This document shows, in pieces, positions 22,999 to 35,335 of a DNA stretch of 64,000 bases. Origin of the DNA: Ursus arctos (taxonomy: Eukaryota > Chordata > Mammalia > Carnivora > Ursidae). Both the position numbers and the translations under genes were made by a program. The notes under the pieces are model-generated. The model saw only the letters and a list, made by a program, of their open reading frames with translations, made no database searches and had not been told where the DNA came from. Where the stretch lies: assembly GCF_023065955.2 (NCBI RefSeq), contig NW_026622985.1, forward strand, positions 5,106,001-5,170,000, in the 5' to 3' direction. Position 1 is the first letter of the stretch. Each line of letters begins with the position of its first letter.

Positions 22999-25899
22999 GG
23001 CATTTTTCAAAGCATTTAAAAGTACATTTGCCTTCACGGTGTGAACGAGATAATTTCTCTGCCTCTGTATTTGTGGCAATCAAAGAAATTTCCAGCCCCA
23101 GGTCAGAGCACTTGCAGTCCCACTCTGTCTGCCAGTCCTTCTTCAGTGGCACCCCTGCTCTGCCTGAGTGCAGGGCTCAGATGCACAGCCCAGCAACCAC
23201 TTCCTTCCCCAACTCCATCCCGCACTCACAGTAACAGGGAGCCTGTCTGTGTCTGACCGCCTTCAGCGGTCTGTCTTAAATGCGTTCCTTCAGGAGCCTG
23301 GAATGAACTCCAAGCACCCTATGCATCTGTGTTTATATTTAAAACATTCACATTTCCAACCATCTACTCTGCAAGCATTTCCTGAGAAACCCCCAGGGTC
23401 CAGAGCCTGTGGTCCTGCTCACGACAGAAGAGTGAACGAGGCAGGGTCTGCGCCCTCGTGGGCTCTTACCAGAAAGAGAGGGTGTGGAGTTGGTTGTTGA
23501 CCGTGGGGCCTTCTCACCAAGTTAGGGACGTGATGAACGCCCTTGTATGTCCTGGCTCTCCTCCAGGCCCACGCTCTGTCGCCTTCCTGGGCGTGGAGGC
23601 TGTGGTGTCCATCCCACAGACAGGCAAGCAGGGCACAGACGTCAGACTTACCCCCGGCCTGAACCGGGTGGGCGCTGCTGCTAAGCCTGACTCCACATGG
23701 GTGCATCCTCCCAGTGCAGGAATGGACTAATGCTGACCACGCACATGTCATGACACTTGGCCTTGACTGTAGACCCCATGAGACATGATCAGACAGGTGA
23801 CGCTGTCACCATAAATGTCCAGGAGGCCCCCACGCCAGGACAGAAACCAACAATACCAGCAGACCTCTTTCCTCCAAGCCAAAAGGTGTCGTCCCTGGAG
23901 GGTCAGAGAAGCCACGTTCCTGTGGCTGGGAGCTGTGACTTGTGTCAGAACAGGAGACCCAACCTGAGCCAGAATTCCATCACACGCCAAGTTTGGGCTG
24001 CTCGTCTGTGACCCTGGAGAAGGTTTGGGTTAAAGTGGACAGGCTCCGAGGTACAGATGGGTCAGCTCCACTGTGCTGCCCCTTGGCGTGTGATCCTTCT
24101 ACGCTGTTCGGATCTACCAGGTGACCTGTTCTTTCTCTAGGGGGCACATGGGAAAGCCTGTCCTGAGAAGCCACCAATGCAGTGACTCCTGGGGGCCCTC
24201 ACAAATGCTGCCCCCTGCTCCTGGCACGCTGTGCCCCATGTTTTACCAGCTACCCCCACTCATCCCACATGTGCGTGCGTTAAGTACAAGCCCTCAGAAA
24301 GTCCCCCTCAGTTCCTGGGTGGTCAGGACAGCTCCCTTGGTATCAAACCACAGCTCTAATTTCTGGAATCATCAGTGCCACGTGCTTGGTGCTTGCCCCT
24401 CCTACCAGACTATACAGCACCGCGCACTGTTCCTGGCACACAGTGGGCACTCAGTACCAGTTACATGGACACGGGACAGAGAGAACAAACTCACCCTTTG
24501 CCTGCCGTGTTTGCCAGCTCCCACCTAGGAACCCAGCCCATCCCGCATCCGTGCGCCCATCACTTGTCTACTCCATCATCACTATAACATCTCGCCAAGA
24601 ATCATCTTCTCCTTTGGAAAATTAGAGGAGTTCTGTGATTCTGTGCGTCCCGTGTCTTCCCTCACTGGTCCCATTTCCAGTCCGCAAAGTGGGCCAACAG
24701 CTCGTCAGCGCCCCGGAGCTCATCTGTCCCCTCTGGGAGCCGGGAGCTTACTAGCAAGTCCTGCCGCTCTGACGATTCCTTTCCTTTCCCTGGACACCAT
24801 TTCCCTGTCACCACTGTCCCTTTCACCTCTTTCCATAGAAACGTCATTCTCCTTGGCAGGCAAGGAAACAAAACGAAACTTGGATATTTTTACAGCTTTC
24901 CGGGTTGGCCTCAGACTCTAAGCTTTGTCCCTTCACTGATTTTCTTCTTGTCCAACCAGAACAAAAGAGGATCTTTCAGGAAGCAAAGCTATCCCTTGCC
25001 TCAGCCCAGATAGCATTCACTTACTGATGTGGCTTAAATTTGGGTCGATACTAGTGGCCGCCAGTATGGTTTATGATACTGTTGTGGTTAACGGAACCAC
25101 CAAGCTCGCTGTTGTTGAATTGTTGTCTGAGCCAAATCATTTTAATGCTGTCCTTGTGCAATTTCCATTTTTATATATTACTAAGAAGTTTTCCTTTCCC
25201 CTTCTAAATATTGTCTTAATTTTCTGAGAACTTTTCAAATCTGGATTCAACCATTATATTGATATTGGTGGTGGTGAGCATGCCTTCCAGGTCTCCAACC
25301 CAGCCATCGATTCAAATATTCACCAGTCCAGGACTCTGGCTCTCTGACACTCAGATTTCGGGGCCCACCAGAAGCAGGCTTGCTGCCAGGAGAGCAGGCG
25401 AAGGCCAGCCCCTCCTGGCTTCACCGTCCTGCCCTTGAACTGCCCCAGCAGCCCACGCCCCCATGTACCCTTTGCACCCTGAGAGATTGACCTTAGCAGC
25501 AGGGAACTGCTCTCCGAAGGCAGCTTCTCCCAATGTGCCTGGCTTTAGGTGACAGAGGCATGCTGAACTATCTCCTCCCCCACCCCCAAACCTTCATTTG
25601 GTTGTCACCCCAACTCGTCCACTGGAAAGCTCCGTGGAAGGAAAGGTGGTGAGGGGTGGTGGTGGTGAGTGAGGCATGTGGCAGACCCCACTGTCTGCTT
25701 GCTCTGCTGCAGAGATGCTCTGACACCCCCAGCCCCTGTACAAGGAGGGGCTGGCAAGTGAGGTGCTCCCTGAGACTTGCCCAGACTGCACGCAGAATCA
25801 GACTCCAGAATGTGCACTCTCAACTCTGCACACGTACGTAGTGTGTTTTTTAAGTTTTGGTAAACGATATCTTTGTTAAGGGTCATTTTTTTTTTCCAT

Positions 25900-26090
25900 T
25901 TTTTTTTAGAGAGAGAGGGCAATTGCTTGTGAGCAGGGGGGAGGGGGAGGGGAAAGGGAGAGAGAATCTCAAGCAGACTCCCCACTGGTCACAGAGCCTG
26001 ACACGGGGCTCGATCTCACGACCTTGAGATCATAACCTGAGCCAAAACCAAGAGTCGGACACGTAACTGACCGAGCCACCTAGGCACCTC
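25900..26090 (-). mobile_element. Can-SINE (SINEC), antisense
   Basis: A T-rich tail, a GA-rich segment and the head 'gagccacctaggcacctc' are seen on the plus strand. Repeats of 'atttttt(t)cca' flank both sides. Confidence 0.92.
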
Positions 26091-26770
26091 TATTTTTTCC
26101 ACTTTTATTGAGATATAATTGATAAGAGCACTGTATAAGTTTGGGACATACAGCAGAATGACTTGACATACATATATTATAAAACAATCACTGCTGTAAG
26201 TTAACATTCATCATCTCATGTAGATACAAGAAGAAAAAGGTGTTTCCTTTTGTAATGAGAACTTTTAGGATTTACTCTCTAAACAGCTTCCCTCCATGAG
26301 TTACAGCGGTGTGAGCTGTAGGCATGACGCTGTGCTTTACATCCCTGGTATTTCTGTATCTTATAACTGGAAGTTTGTACCGTTTGACCACCTTCATCCA
26401 GTTTCCCTTCCCTCCACCCCCTGCTTCTCATATTTGATTTTTTGACGATTACACATATAAGTGAGATCATACAGTATTTGTCTTTCCCTGTCTGACTGAC
26501 TTCACTTAGCATATCTACCCACCCATCTACCCCCTACCCACCCACACAAAGTTTTATTTCTTATGGATTTTCAAAGTAAACTACGAACACCAGTACACCT
26601 CGCTCCTAAATAATTTAGTGTGCGTATTATTCGAGGCTCATACTTTTTATGATTGTTTTTGAGATAAAATGTTTGTACAGTGAAATGCACATACCTTAAG
26701 GGCAGTATCTGATGAGTTCAAAACCCATTTGTACAGTCCTCACCCCCATTAAGTTTGAGTTTGGTTTTGG
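26091..26770 (-). mobile_element. L1M 3' end, antisense
   Basis: 'cacttttattgagatataat', 'tgtataagtttgggacatac', 'gatcatacagtatttgtc' and 'acagtgaaatgcacatacc' are the antisense 3'UTR/3' ORF2 phrases of old mammalian L1s. There are no intact frames. Confidence 0.7.
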
Positions 26771-27149
26771 ATGAGTATTGGGGGAGAATAAAACTGAAAT
26801 AGTTACTTAAAATTCCCTGTTCTTGGGATTTGTGTGCTTATATACACATATGTACACATTTATGCACATATTTTGGGGTGATTTATGGCTGCTTTCATTA
26901 TCTGGCTCAAAGGAGGAGTATCACTGGCATGGCTGCGTGTGGGCTGGCTAGAGAAGGGAGAGCCTGGGACAAGCCTGGAGAGAGGACAAGATAGAAGACA
27001 TGGGGCTAGCCCAGTGCAGGGGACATGGACAAGTCTACGCCTCTGGCAGAGTAATAGGGAAGGGAGTAAAACAAAGCTTTTCAAATATGTTCAACTCTCA
27101 CCTGTTTGAATCCTTGGGAATGACTGCTTATGGCCAAGATGAAGTTTCA

Positions 27150-27620
27150 GAGACTGGAATTACCATCCCACCTGAGATAACCAAAAATTCAGATAAAATG
27201 TAAGAACCAATGGTTTTTGAAGTCACTGGACAGCAGGCAACAAGGAACAGGGTCCCTGAGAGACAGGAAGCTCCCCAGCCATCGTGCAAGCAGTGGAAAT
27301 CAGCACTGGCCAGCAGACTTCCTGATTTGGGGAGCAGAGCTGAGAGTCTGGGGTCACCGAGGCAGCTAAGGTGTGCAGCACAGAGCCCCAAACAGCAGGT
27401 TGCAGTGTGGAGAGAGAATTCCGGAGGCCTGCAGAGGGTCCCCTGGAATAGTGCAGTGCTGATGGGCACATGCACGTGAGGCCGGGACAGAGCCACGTGG
27501 TATGGTAAGAAGCAGCAGCACCTGGAGCTCACACAGCCAGACTGGAAGACTCTGTGTGGCTCTCACGCTCCACAGCACATCTTCACAGCAGCACCCGAAA
27601 CCATCAAACTGTTTTCACAT
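27150..27620 (+). mobile_element. Old L1 5' region (sense), related to 42310-42830
   Basis: Text such as 'cctgagataaccaaaaattcag' and 'cctgcagagggtcccctgg' resembles the 5' leader of old L1 elements. It parallels the segment near 42,340-42,650 ('cctgaaatgaccaaaaacc', 'gctgcagagggtcccccc'). It lies directly upstream of a sense-strand ORF2 remnant, as expected for the same element. Confidence 0.5.
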
Positions 27621-28556
27621 AATTGCATCCCAGAATAAAGCTCAAGAATGTTTGTAGGAATGCAAAAATATCTAGCACCCAACAAGGTAAAACTGACAGT
27701 GTCCAGCATCCAATCAAAGGTGACCATTGTTGCAAAGACACAGGAGGAGATGAAACACTGTGTGCTGAAAACAAATCAATGAAAACCTCCTTGAAATAGA
27801 CACAGATGTTAAAACTGGCAGATGAGGATATGGAGACAGTTAATATAATTATAGCTAAAGAATCCAAATATTACTATGTATGTTCTGTGACCACAACAGG
27901 ATTAAATTAGAAATCAATAACAAAATCATCTCTGGAAAATCCCAAATATTTGAAAACTAAATAACATGACTCTTAATCACTCATGGGTCGAAGAAAAAAC
28001 TCAAAAGGGGAATCGCAAAGTATTTTGAACCAAATGTAAGTTTAAACACAATATAAAGTGTGCTTGCTACTATAAAATCGGTCCTTGGGGGAGAATCCTA
28101 TAGCACCACATTGCCATATTAGAAAAGAAGAAAGACCACAGATGAATGACCTCACTTCCACCTTAAGAAACTAGAAAAAGAAGCGTAAAAATTAAACCTA
28201 GAGTGAGCAGAAGAAAATAAATCATTAAGGTCAGAGCAGAAATCAATGAAATAAAAAAAGAAAAAAGAATAAAGCAAAATCAATTAAACCAACAGCTTAC
28301 TCTCTCACAAGACCAATAAAGGTGCTCAACCTCTAGCCAGATTTATCAGGGAAAATAAGACAATTTGTCAAGATCAGGAAGATCACTACAGATTCTACAG
28401 ATAATAAAAGGATAACAAGGCAACATTATGAACAGCTTTATGCAATAGACGAAGTCTTTGAAAGGCACAAAGCTCACTTAAAAGGAAATAGATAACCCGA
28501 GTAGCCCTATGTCTATTAAAGTGTGATAACAAGTCAGAAACCTTCCCCCACCCATA

Positions 28557-28579
28557 CACACACACACACACACACACAA
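28557..28579. repeat. (CA)n microsatellite
   Basis: A run of about 11 CA dinucleotides inside the L1 remnant. Confidence 0.9.
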
Positions 28580-29206
28580 AATCAAAGCACTGCCACCAAG
28601 CCCAGGTGACTTCACTGGTGAGTTCTATCAAACATATAACATTCACCAAGCAGCACATCCAAATTTTCTATAAGTTTTGTTCAGAATTTCCTGAGGAAGA
28701 GAGATGATTCCCCAGCTCATTCTACAAAGACAATATTATCTTAATACCAAATCCAGACAAAGATCTTACAAGGAAAGAAAACTATAGAGCAATAGTCTTC
28801 ATGAACATAGATGAATAAAAACCTAAATTGAAATTTAGCAAATCAAATTCAACTATATGTAACAAGAATTACATCATATTCAAGTGGGGTTTAGCTCAAC
28901 AATGCAAAGTTGGGTTGATATTTGAGAAAAAAATTCCTCATATTAACAAACTAAACAAGAAAAAAACCCTATAATCTCAATAGACACATTAAAAGAATTT
29001 GGCAATTCAACATCCATTTCTGATAAAAACTTATGTAAAGTAGGTAAAGAAAAAGCGGATAAAAGGCATCAATGGAAAACCCACAGCCAATATCATAGAT
29101 AATGATGGAAGAGATAATACTTTTCCCTACAATCAGAAACAAAGCAAGAATGTCTGCATTCTATTCAGCATTGTATTAGAGGTGCTAACCATTGTAAGCC
29201 AGGGGA

Positions 29207-29316
29207 GGGAAGGAAGGAAGGAAGGAAGGAAGGAAGGAAGGAAGGAAGGAAGGAAGGAAGGAAGGAAGGAAGGAAGGAAGGAAGGAAGGAAAGGGAAGGA
29301 AGGAAGAGGGAAGGAA
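29207..29316. repeat. (GGAA)n microsatellite, about 100 bp
   Basis: At least 20 uninterrupted GGAA/AAGG units (29207-29291) are followed by an interrupted tail. They give repetitive Lys-Glu-Gly-Arg or Pro-Ser-Phe-Leu frames that are artefacts. GGAA is the core recognised by ETS proteins. Confidence 0.97.
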
Positions 29317-30800
29317 TACATCCCTATTGCAAAGAAAAAAAATAAAGCTCTTTTTACAAACCATATGATAGTCTATGTTAGAAAACACAGTGGAATCTAC
29401 AGATAGATTCTAAGTTTATAAGTAAGTCTGACAATGTTATAGGATACAGCAACATTACAAATACAGCTGTATTATTAAGTATTAGCAGTGGACAATCAGA
29501 TATTAGATTTTTTTTAAATAATAATTTTCAAGAACATCAGAAATATTAATACTTAGGGATGAATTTCACCAAAGATGTACATAACCACAAAGCATTGTTG
29601 AGAGAATTTCAAGAAGACCTAAATAAATAGGTGGATAGCTCCTGTTTTGAAAACTCAATATGGCTATGCTCCCCAAATTGAATTGTAAATTCAATGTAAC
29701 CCCAGTCAACATCCCATAGGCTTTCTGTAGAAATTGACAGGCTGTTTCTAAAATTGAGATAGAACTGTGAAGACCTAGAATCGTCAAAACTAAGTTGAAA
29801 AGGATTCAAGTCAGTGGACTATCACTTCTTCATTTCAATACTTAGAATAATGCCAAAGTAATTAAGACAGTCTGGTAACTGATAATCAAATAGGTCAGTG
29901 GAAGAGACTAGAGAGCCCACAAATAGACCCATTTATTTAGACAACTGATTTTTGACAAAGGTATAGAGGCAATTCAGGAGAAAGGACAGCTGTTGTTGTT
30001 TTTTTTTTAAATGGCATTGCAACCATTGGATATTCCAATGCATGATAATTAACTTTGATCCATACCTCACACCATTAATATATCTAAATCTGAAACTGGA
30101 AACTATAAAATTTCTAGAAGAAAACATAGAAAATCTTTGTGGCCGTGGCTTAGTCTTGGATTTGAAACCAAAAGCGCAATCCATAAAAGGGCAAATTGAT
30201 AAATTGGATTTCATAAAAATTAAAACCTTCTGCCCTTCAAAAGAACATACAATTAAGAGAGTGACAATAGAGGCCTCATATGACAACTACATATTGGCAA
30301 AGCATTTATTTCATAAAGGACATATATTTAGAATTCATAAAGAAACTGTAAGAAAGCAAACAAATCAATAAATGGGCAAGATATTTGAATAAACACTTAA
30401 AGAAGATATACAGATGCAAATAAGCATATGAAAAGATGCTCCACATCTTGATTGGTATTTAAATGCAAGTGAAAACCATAAGATTCCAGCTACTTACCAA
30501 AATGGCTACAATTTTAGTAGAAAGTGACAGTACAGAATGCTGTCAAGATGTGGAACAATTGGGACCCTCAAGGCCCGTTAGTGGGAAGGTAAAACGCTGC
30601 AATTACTTTGCAGTCTAATTTGGCACTTTCTTTGAGAGTTACACCTGCAGCTACCATGTGGCCCAGCCATCCTGCTCCTCGGTATTTACCCAAGAGAATC
30701 GAAACCTGTGTAAATACAAAGACTTGTATTCACATGCAATATACAAAGCAGTTTTATTTGTAATTTCCTCAAACTGGAAACTGTTTAACCTAAGCCTTCA

Positions 30801-31002
30801 TTTTTTTTTAAAGAGTTATTTATTTGAGAGAGAGTGTGTGTGCTCAAGTGGAGGGAGGGGTAGAGGGAGAGAGAGAATCTTGAGCAGACTCTGCGCTGAG
30901 CACAGAACCTGATTCAGGGCTCGATCTCACAACCCTGAGATCATAACCTGAGCCGAAATCAAGAGTCAGATGCTTAACCGACTGAGCTACCAGGGTGCCC
31001 CT
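30801..31002 (-). mobile_element. Can-SINE (SINEC), antisense
   Basis: A T-rich tail, a GA-rich block and the head 'gagctaccagggtgcccc' are present. The target duplication taacctaagcctt is at 30786-30798, with taaccttagcctt at 31003-31015. Confidence 0.94.
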
Positions 31003-31827
31003 AACCTTAGCCTTTAAAGCCATTGAAATACCTCCTTTGAAATTCTACAAATCAGATTTTCTCCAGTTGGACAGGAGGGTGCAGGGTGAAGCTAAAAGTG
31101 GAACTTTGAGCTTGAACATCCAGTGGAATAGGGTCATGCCTGTGCATTCAGTCATTCATGCCACAAATACTGAGCTCTCAGTAGCTTCTGTGCCCAGAGG
31201 AGGGAATGAAAGTCCCACGGTTCCTCCTCAAGGAGCCACTCTGCAGCAGTGAGGGACCAGGGAGTCTGGAACACGGTAGCAGACTGGGGTAGCTGACAGA
31301 AGTAGGGGTGACTGTATTGGCCCTGATAAGGACTGGGGTCAGGAGAGCCTCTCCCTGGAGATAGTATGAACACTTATTCCCAAAGGACTCAGAGCTTTCC
31401 AGCTGGAAAGGTGCATCCCCAATAGAGAAACCCCACATGCAAAGTCTGTCTCAAGGAGGGAAAGACCACAGCAGATCCCAGAAGCCAGGAGGGGTTCAGG
31501 AAGGGCAGGGGCCTGGGGGCAGCTGACGGCTATGGCAGAATGGGGGGGACCTGTAGATGTACTATCCACAGCGGGTTCGTACTTTCTTTCCTGAAAAAGA
31601 ACTGGCAGGAGCAAGTCACTGGAAGTGTTTAAGCATATTTGTGTTCCAGAAATGTTCTCCTTGGGGCTGTGAGTAGAATGGGTATTGATGCAGGAACTCC
31701 TGCTAGAAGAGTAATGGCAAGGATGTTCTTGCACTTAGCTCCTCAGCACCCGGATCTGTGTGCCCTGGGCCAACCCCATTGGCTCATCCAGGTCCCCTGA
31801 GTAACTGTGGCTCTCTGTCCACTACAG

Positions 31828-31845
31828 GTGCCCTTGCTCGTGTAA
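31828..31845 (+). CDS. COBL: COBL terminal coding segment (VPLLV stop)
   Basis: After a good acceptor (ctctgtccactacag) the sequence reads GTG CCC TTG CTC GTG TAA, i.e. V-P-L-L-V and stop. From memory of the family this is the conserved C-terminus of COBL (…LRKVPLLV). It joins in phase 0 to LRK at 20051 and completes the LRKV motif of WH2-3. It is too short to be found by open-frame scans. The rest of this exon is 3'UTR. Confidence 0.9.
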   Translation: MPLLV

Positions 31846-33160
31846 ATCATCGAGAAGATCAGATCGTGGCAGAAGCCCACCTGTGAGCCATCCACAGTCA
31901 CCGCTTGAGGATGCCACGTGGCAGGGGGCATTGGGATTTGGTGAACTTTCTTGTCTATAGGCCAAACTCACACAATTGATTTTTCAGTCCTGCAAAATGG
32001 ATCCAAGGGAAGGCAAGATGCTGCTCAGCTGTGCGGCTTGTGTGCCAAGGAAACGTGTTTGCCTCTGAATATTTAAAGTTGCCAATAAACTATTCTTGTT
32101 GGCAGGTTAATGGGGTTATAAATGCTGGAGCCCAGCACTACACTTAATGATGGTGACCTTAGACTGATTCTAGACCTTTGAGATTTTACCACATAGAGAT
32201 GGTTAAGACCATTTAGCTGTTTGAAATCTTTTGTATTCTAAGGAAATATGTATAAACCAATTGAAACAATCTGAATGTAATACACCCTGTGATGCTTTGG
32301 TAGTGAGAAAGGAGAGAAAGAGGACTTTGTTGAGTAATGAAACCATTAGATTTTTATCCCTCAAAAATGTGGGGTTACAACCTCACGGAGGGTCGCAGAC
32401 CATGATCTGACCAACTAAGCTTTTAAAAAATCAACGGTTATCACCCAGAATAAAATCACACTTGATGTCTGGACAGGCGTTTCTGATTCTCCGTGGGTGA
32501 CAGTGACAGAGATCAGAAAGGCATTGGTGTGGACAGTCAGCGCCCCACATCGCTGGTGTCCCCAGCAGGCTGGGAAGTAGAATGAACCCCACCACCCCCA
32601 GGAGGGCTGTGTATGGAGCCCGGTGACTTCCCTAAGAACCTTCCGAAATCCTGCACGGGGCCAAGAATGGGGACATTGGGTGTCTGCGTGTCGCCATGAT
32701 TGGATCGAAACTGTGCGGACATTTCACAGTTTGGGTTCAGTCTGGGCGCATTTGCCCAGCGCATCAGTGGCACCCCTGTATCATACGGAAGGCCATTCTT
32801 AGCACCCGGTATTCTGCCCCGGTATTTATAAAGTTTAGACACAGCGCTAGTTTTTCACTTCTCTCTCTAAAGTCTTTTGTTGCGTTGAAAAGAGCTCCTT
32901 AAGAGATGAATAGAAATCAAGAGGAGTTCATGAACTAAAATCTCTCTCTTAATGGAACAACAAATATAGTGAGATCATTTTAACATTTCACAGCTGTTTC
33001 AGATCGAGGCGTATGTAGAATGGAAACTTCGCTCTGCATTGTCTGAGGAGAGTCGCTCACCTTCCTGGTGCAGCAAGAGCATCAGCCTGTCTTTCTTAAA
33101 CCACACTGTCTCTATGTGTCTTTCAGTGCCACAAATTAAAAAAAAATGAAATTGTAACCA
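31846..33160 (+). other. COBL: COBL 3' untranslated region (end approximate)
   Basis: Unique sequence follows the stop. Poly(A) signal candidates are AATAAA at 32084-32089 (gccaataaactattcttgtt), AATAAA near 32449, and ATTAAA at 33135-33140. The last would give a 3'UTR of about 1.3 kb. An L2 repeat begins at 33205, which limits the likely end. Confidence 0.6.
32084..32089 (+). promoter_or_regulatory. COBL: Candidate polyadenylation signal AATAAA
   Basis: AATAAA lies 238 bp after the COBL stop and is followed by the T/G-rich 'ctattcttgttggcaggtt'. This fits a proximal cleavage site. Confidence 0.55.
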
Positions 33161-33204
33161 TTGTGTGAATTTCATGACTTTATGCCTTTATCCCAGAGTA
33201 GAAA

Positions 33205-33610
33205 GGAGAGATTCAGTCATTCGATGAATAAATATTCATGACTGCATGCTGTACTCCTCTGGGCAGCAGAAAGCAAAACAAACAAAAATCCCTGTCCTCA
33301 TGGAGTTATTTACAGGGGCGGAGACAGACCATAAGCAACATAGGTAAGCAAAATATTGAATATATTTACAAGCCAATAGCGCATAGGAGAAAACCAGGAA
33401 AAGGGATGTAGAGTGAAATAGGGTAATGAAGAGAGTCCTCAGTGATACAGTGATGTTTGAATAAAACCCTGAAGGAAATGAAAGAGCAGACCATGGGTGG
33501 AGGTGTAACTGGCTAGGGAAAGAGCAAGAGCAACGGCCCTGTGGCAGGATCTGCCCAGTGTGTTGGAGGAACCAAGAGGCCAGTGTGAAGCATGGGTGGT
33601 CATGCAAAAA
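33205..33610 (+). mobile_element. L2 remnant, sense
   Basis: Successive phrases follow the 3' part of LINE L2: 'gatgaataaatattcatgac', 'aaaatccctgtcctcatgg', 'ggcggagacagaccataagc', 'ccctgaaggaaatgaaagag', 'acggccctgtggcaggatct' and 'gaggccagtgtgaagcatgg'. Confidence 0.85.
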
Positions 33611-34039
33611 TACGGAGTTTCCCAGCTTCTGACCCTGTAGTCTTTGCACACAACACAGTGCCACATTTCCCAGAGCCACCTCGCTCCTCAGCCAGAGCAA
33701 GAGAGGAGAAGATGCAGTGGGCCCAGAAGTGAGCCTCGAGAATGAGAAAGGTTGTCCAGTTGATTGCACCCCATCCCTGGTTCCTTTTTCTCCTGAGGGA
33801 AGGGATCAACTTTATACTAAATTTACTCTTTGTTGAAATTGTGTTCTATCCTGCATTTCCAGCTGCGCTCAAGCCTTGGGTTTTGAGCTGTGGAACGGGG
33901 ACTGATACAGCCTCCTGGGCTGTGCTATGATCTTTCCACAGTGTTTTCACAACTGTTCTTGGTTGTTCTCACTAAATCTGAGTGGTGGCGAGATGCCATT
34001 TTCCAGATGAGGAACAACTCAATCACATGCTTCTCATTC

Positions 34040-34615
34040 CAGGCTCCCCTCTTCCTCCAGCACTAAATCGAAACTCCTCAGCCTAGAAGGCTCCCTGTGG
34101 CCTACGTCCCCTCCCTCCACCTGTTTCCCACATCAGTATGGAACCAGCACCAGGTTGCAGGATGAGAACATGTGGCAATTGTTCATTCTTCCTGCGACCC
34201 CCCTGCAAGAAATGCACCCACCACCAACCACCCGTCAGCGGGTACCCCAACCCTGCCCTCAAGACCTTGCTCCTGACATGTGTCTGCTATGCTCAAGCCC
34301 TCCTCCCTGCTCCCCTGTAAGCTCTTCTTCCTGTTAGCTCTGCCCTTCCCACACAGTGCTACTCACCTCTGCCTCACCCCTGCCTTTGTGACCACAGCAA
34401 GGAGAGCAGACAGCAGGCCTGAAAAGGCTTCTTGGGTCCAGAGCACTTTGCCTGTAGGCCCTGGGAGAACACCTGATTTATAGCTGTTAGCCCAGCATCA
34501 ATACAGATAGCATCCCCCTTGTCCCCTAATGTCCCCATTTAGATGATAGATTCCATTGTCTCCTGTTGTCCAGTCCAGACACGGTGTTAAGTAGATGCTC
34601 AATGACAGAACGAGT
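34040..34615 (-). mobile_element. Probable L2 remnant, antisense
   Basis: The region is a CT-rich tract ('ctccctgtggcctacgtccc', 'tcttcttcctgttagctctg') ending with 'gttaagtagatgctcaatgac', resembling antisense L2. It is strongly diverged. Confidence 0.4.
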
Positions 34616-34935
34616 GTCACCGGAAGCTGGATTGGACCCCCAACTTTGCTCTGTTCCATCAGGGTTTTTCACCTTTCCTCTCTGTATCACACACTTTACC
34701 CCAAAGTGAACCCATATAGATCCTTCCAGACCTCCCACAGGCGGGTGTCTGTCCACCCACGTCCTCCAGTGTGGCTCTCCTTGGACCTCCAGCCACATGG
34801 ACACATCAGAGCTGCCCCACCTCCAGATTCGGTGTTTCCCCACTTCCTGCAGCCATCAGGTATGTAAGCCTGTGACACCTACCTCATGGCATCTCTTACC
34901 ACCTTTCAAGAATTCCAGTTTCTTAAAAGTTTAGC

Positions 34936-35050
34936 TTCTTGGGTGACCTGGGTGGCTCACTTGTTGAAACATCTGACTCTTGATTTTGGCTCCGGTCATG
35001 ATCTCAGACTTGTGAGATCAAGACCCATCCACGCTGGGTGTGGGTTTCTT
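34936..35050 (+). mobile_element. Can-SINE fragment, sense
   Basis: The head 'ggtgacctgggtggctcact', 'cggtcatgatctcagacttg' and 'gagatcaagacccatcc' are present. It is truncated before the CT-rich segment. Confidence 0.85.
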
Positions 35051-35052
35051 AC

Positions 35053-35335
35053 ATTTTGTCTTGGCTTGGGCTGCTGTAACAGAATACCATAGACTGGGCA
35101 TTAAACAACACTGGCTTCTCACAGTTCTAGAGGCTGGAAGACCAAGAGCAAGATGCTGGCAGATCGCATGGTGAGGGGCAGCTGCTCGCTGTGTCCTCGC
35201 ACTGCAGAGAGAGAGATCACCTCTCTTATAAGGTCACTAATCCCATCATGGGGGCTCCATACCCATGACCTGATTACCCCCCTGCCCAACACCCAAACTA
35301 CCTGCCAAAGGCCCCCCTCCCAACAAGCAGCTCAG
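35053..35335 (-). mobile_element. ERVL-MaLR-type LTR (MLT1/MST-like), antisense
   Basis: 'ggctgctgtaacagaatacc', 'ctcacagttctagaggctgg', 'cgctgtgtcctcgcactgca' and 'cttataaggtcactaatccc' are the antisense phrases of MaLR LTRs. Confidence 0.8.

Larger units (their letters stand above)
27640..30800 (+). mobile_element. Degenerate L1M body (ORF2 remnant), sense
   Basis: The plus strand retains decayed L1 coding text: an RT entry region near 28,200-28,450, a 'ttcactggtgagttctatcaaac' phrase (GEFYQ-type) near 28,612, and a C-terminal portion near 30,100-30,250 (open frame of about 110 codons, 30042-30371, resembling ORF2 C-terminal text). There are many stops and frameshifts. It is interrupted by a CA repeat, a GGAA array and finally a SINE at 30801. 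It cannot be coding now. Confidence 0.75.
20052..31827 (+). other. COBL: COBL last intron (11.8 kb)
   Basis: The intron separates the WH2-3 exon from the tiny terminal coding segment. It contains MIR, three SINE copies and L1 material, listed separately. The parts at 20060-21450, 21560-22860, 23000-25880 and 31020-31820 look single-copy or too diverged to classify; I see no second gene in them. Confidence 0.75.

Noticed and set aside
29133..29406. Lys-Glu-Gly-Arg and Pro-Ser-Phe-Leu repeat proteins
   Set aside because: They are translations of the GGAA microsatellite inside an L1 remnant.
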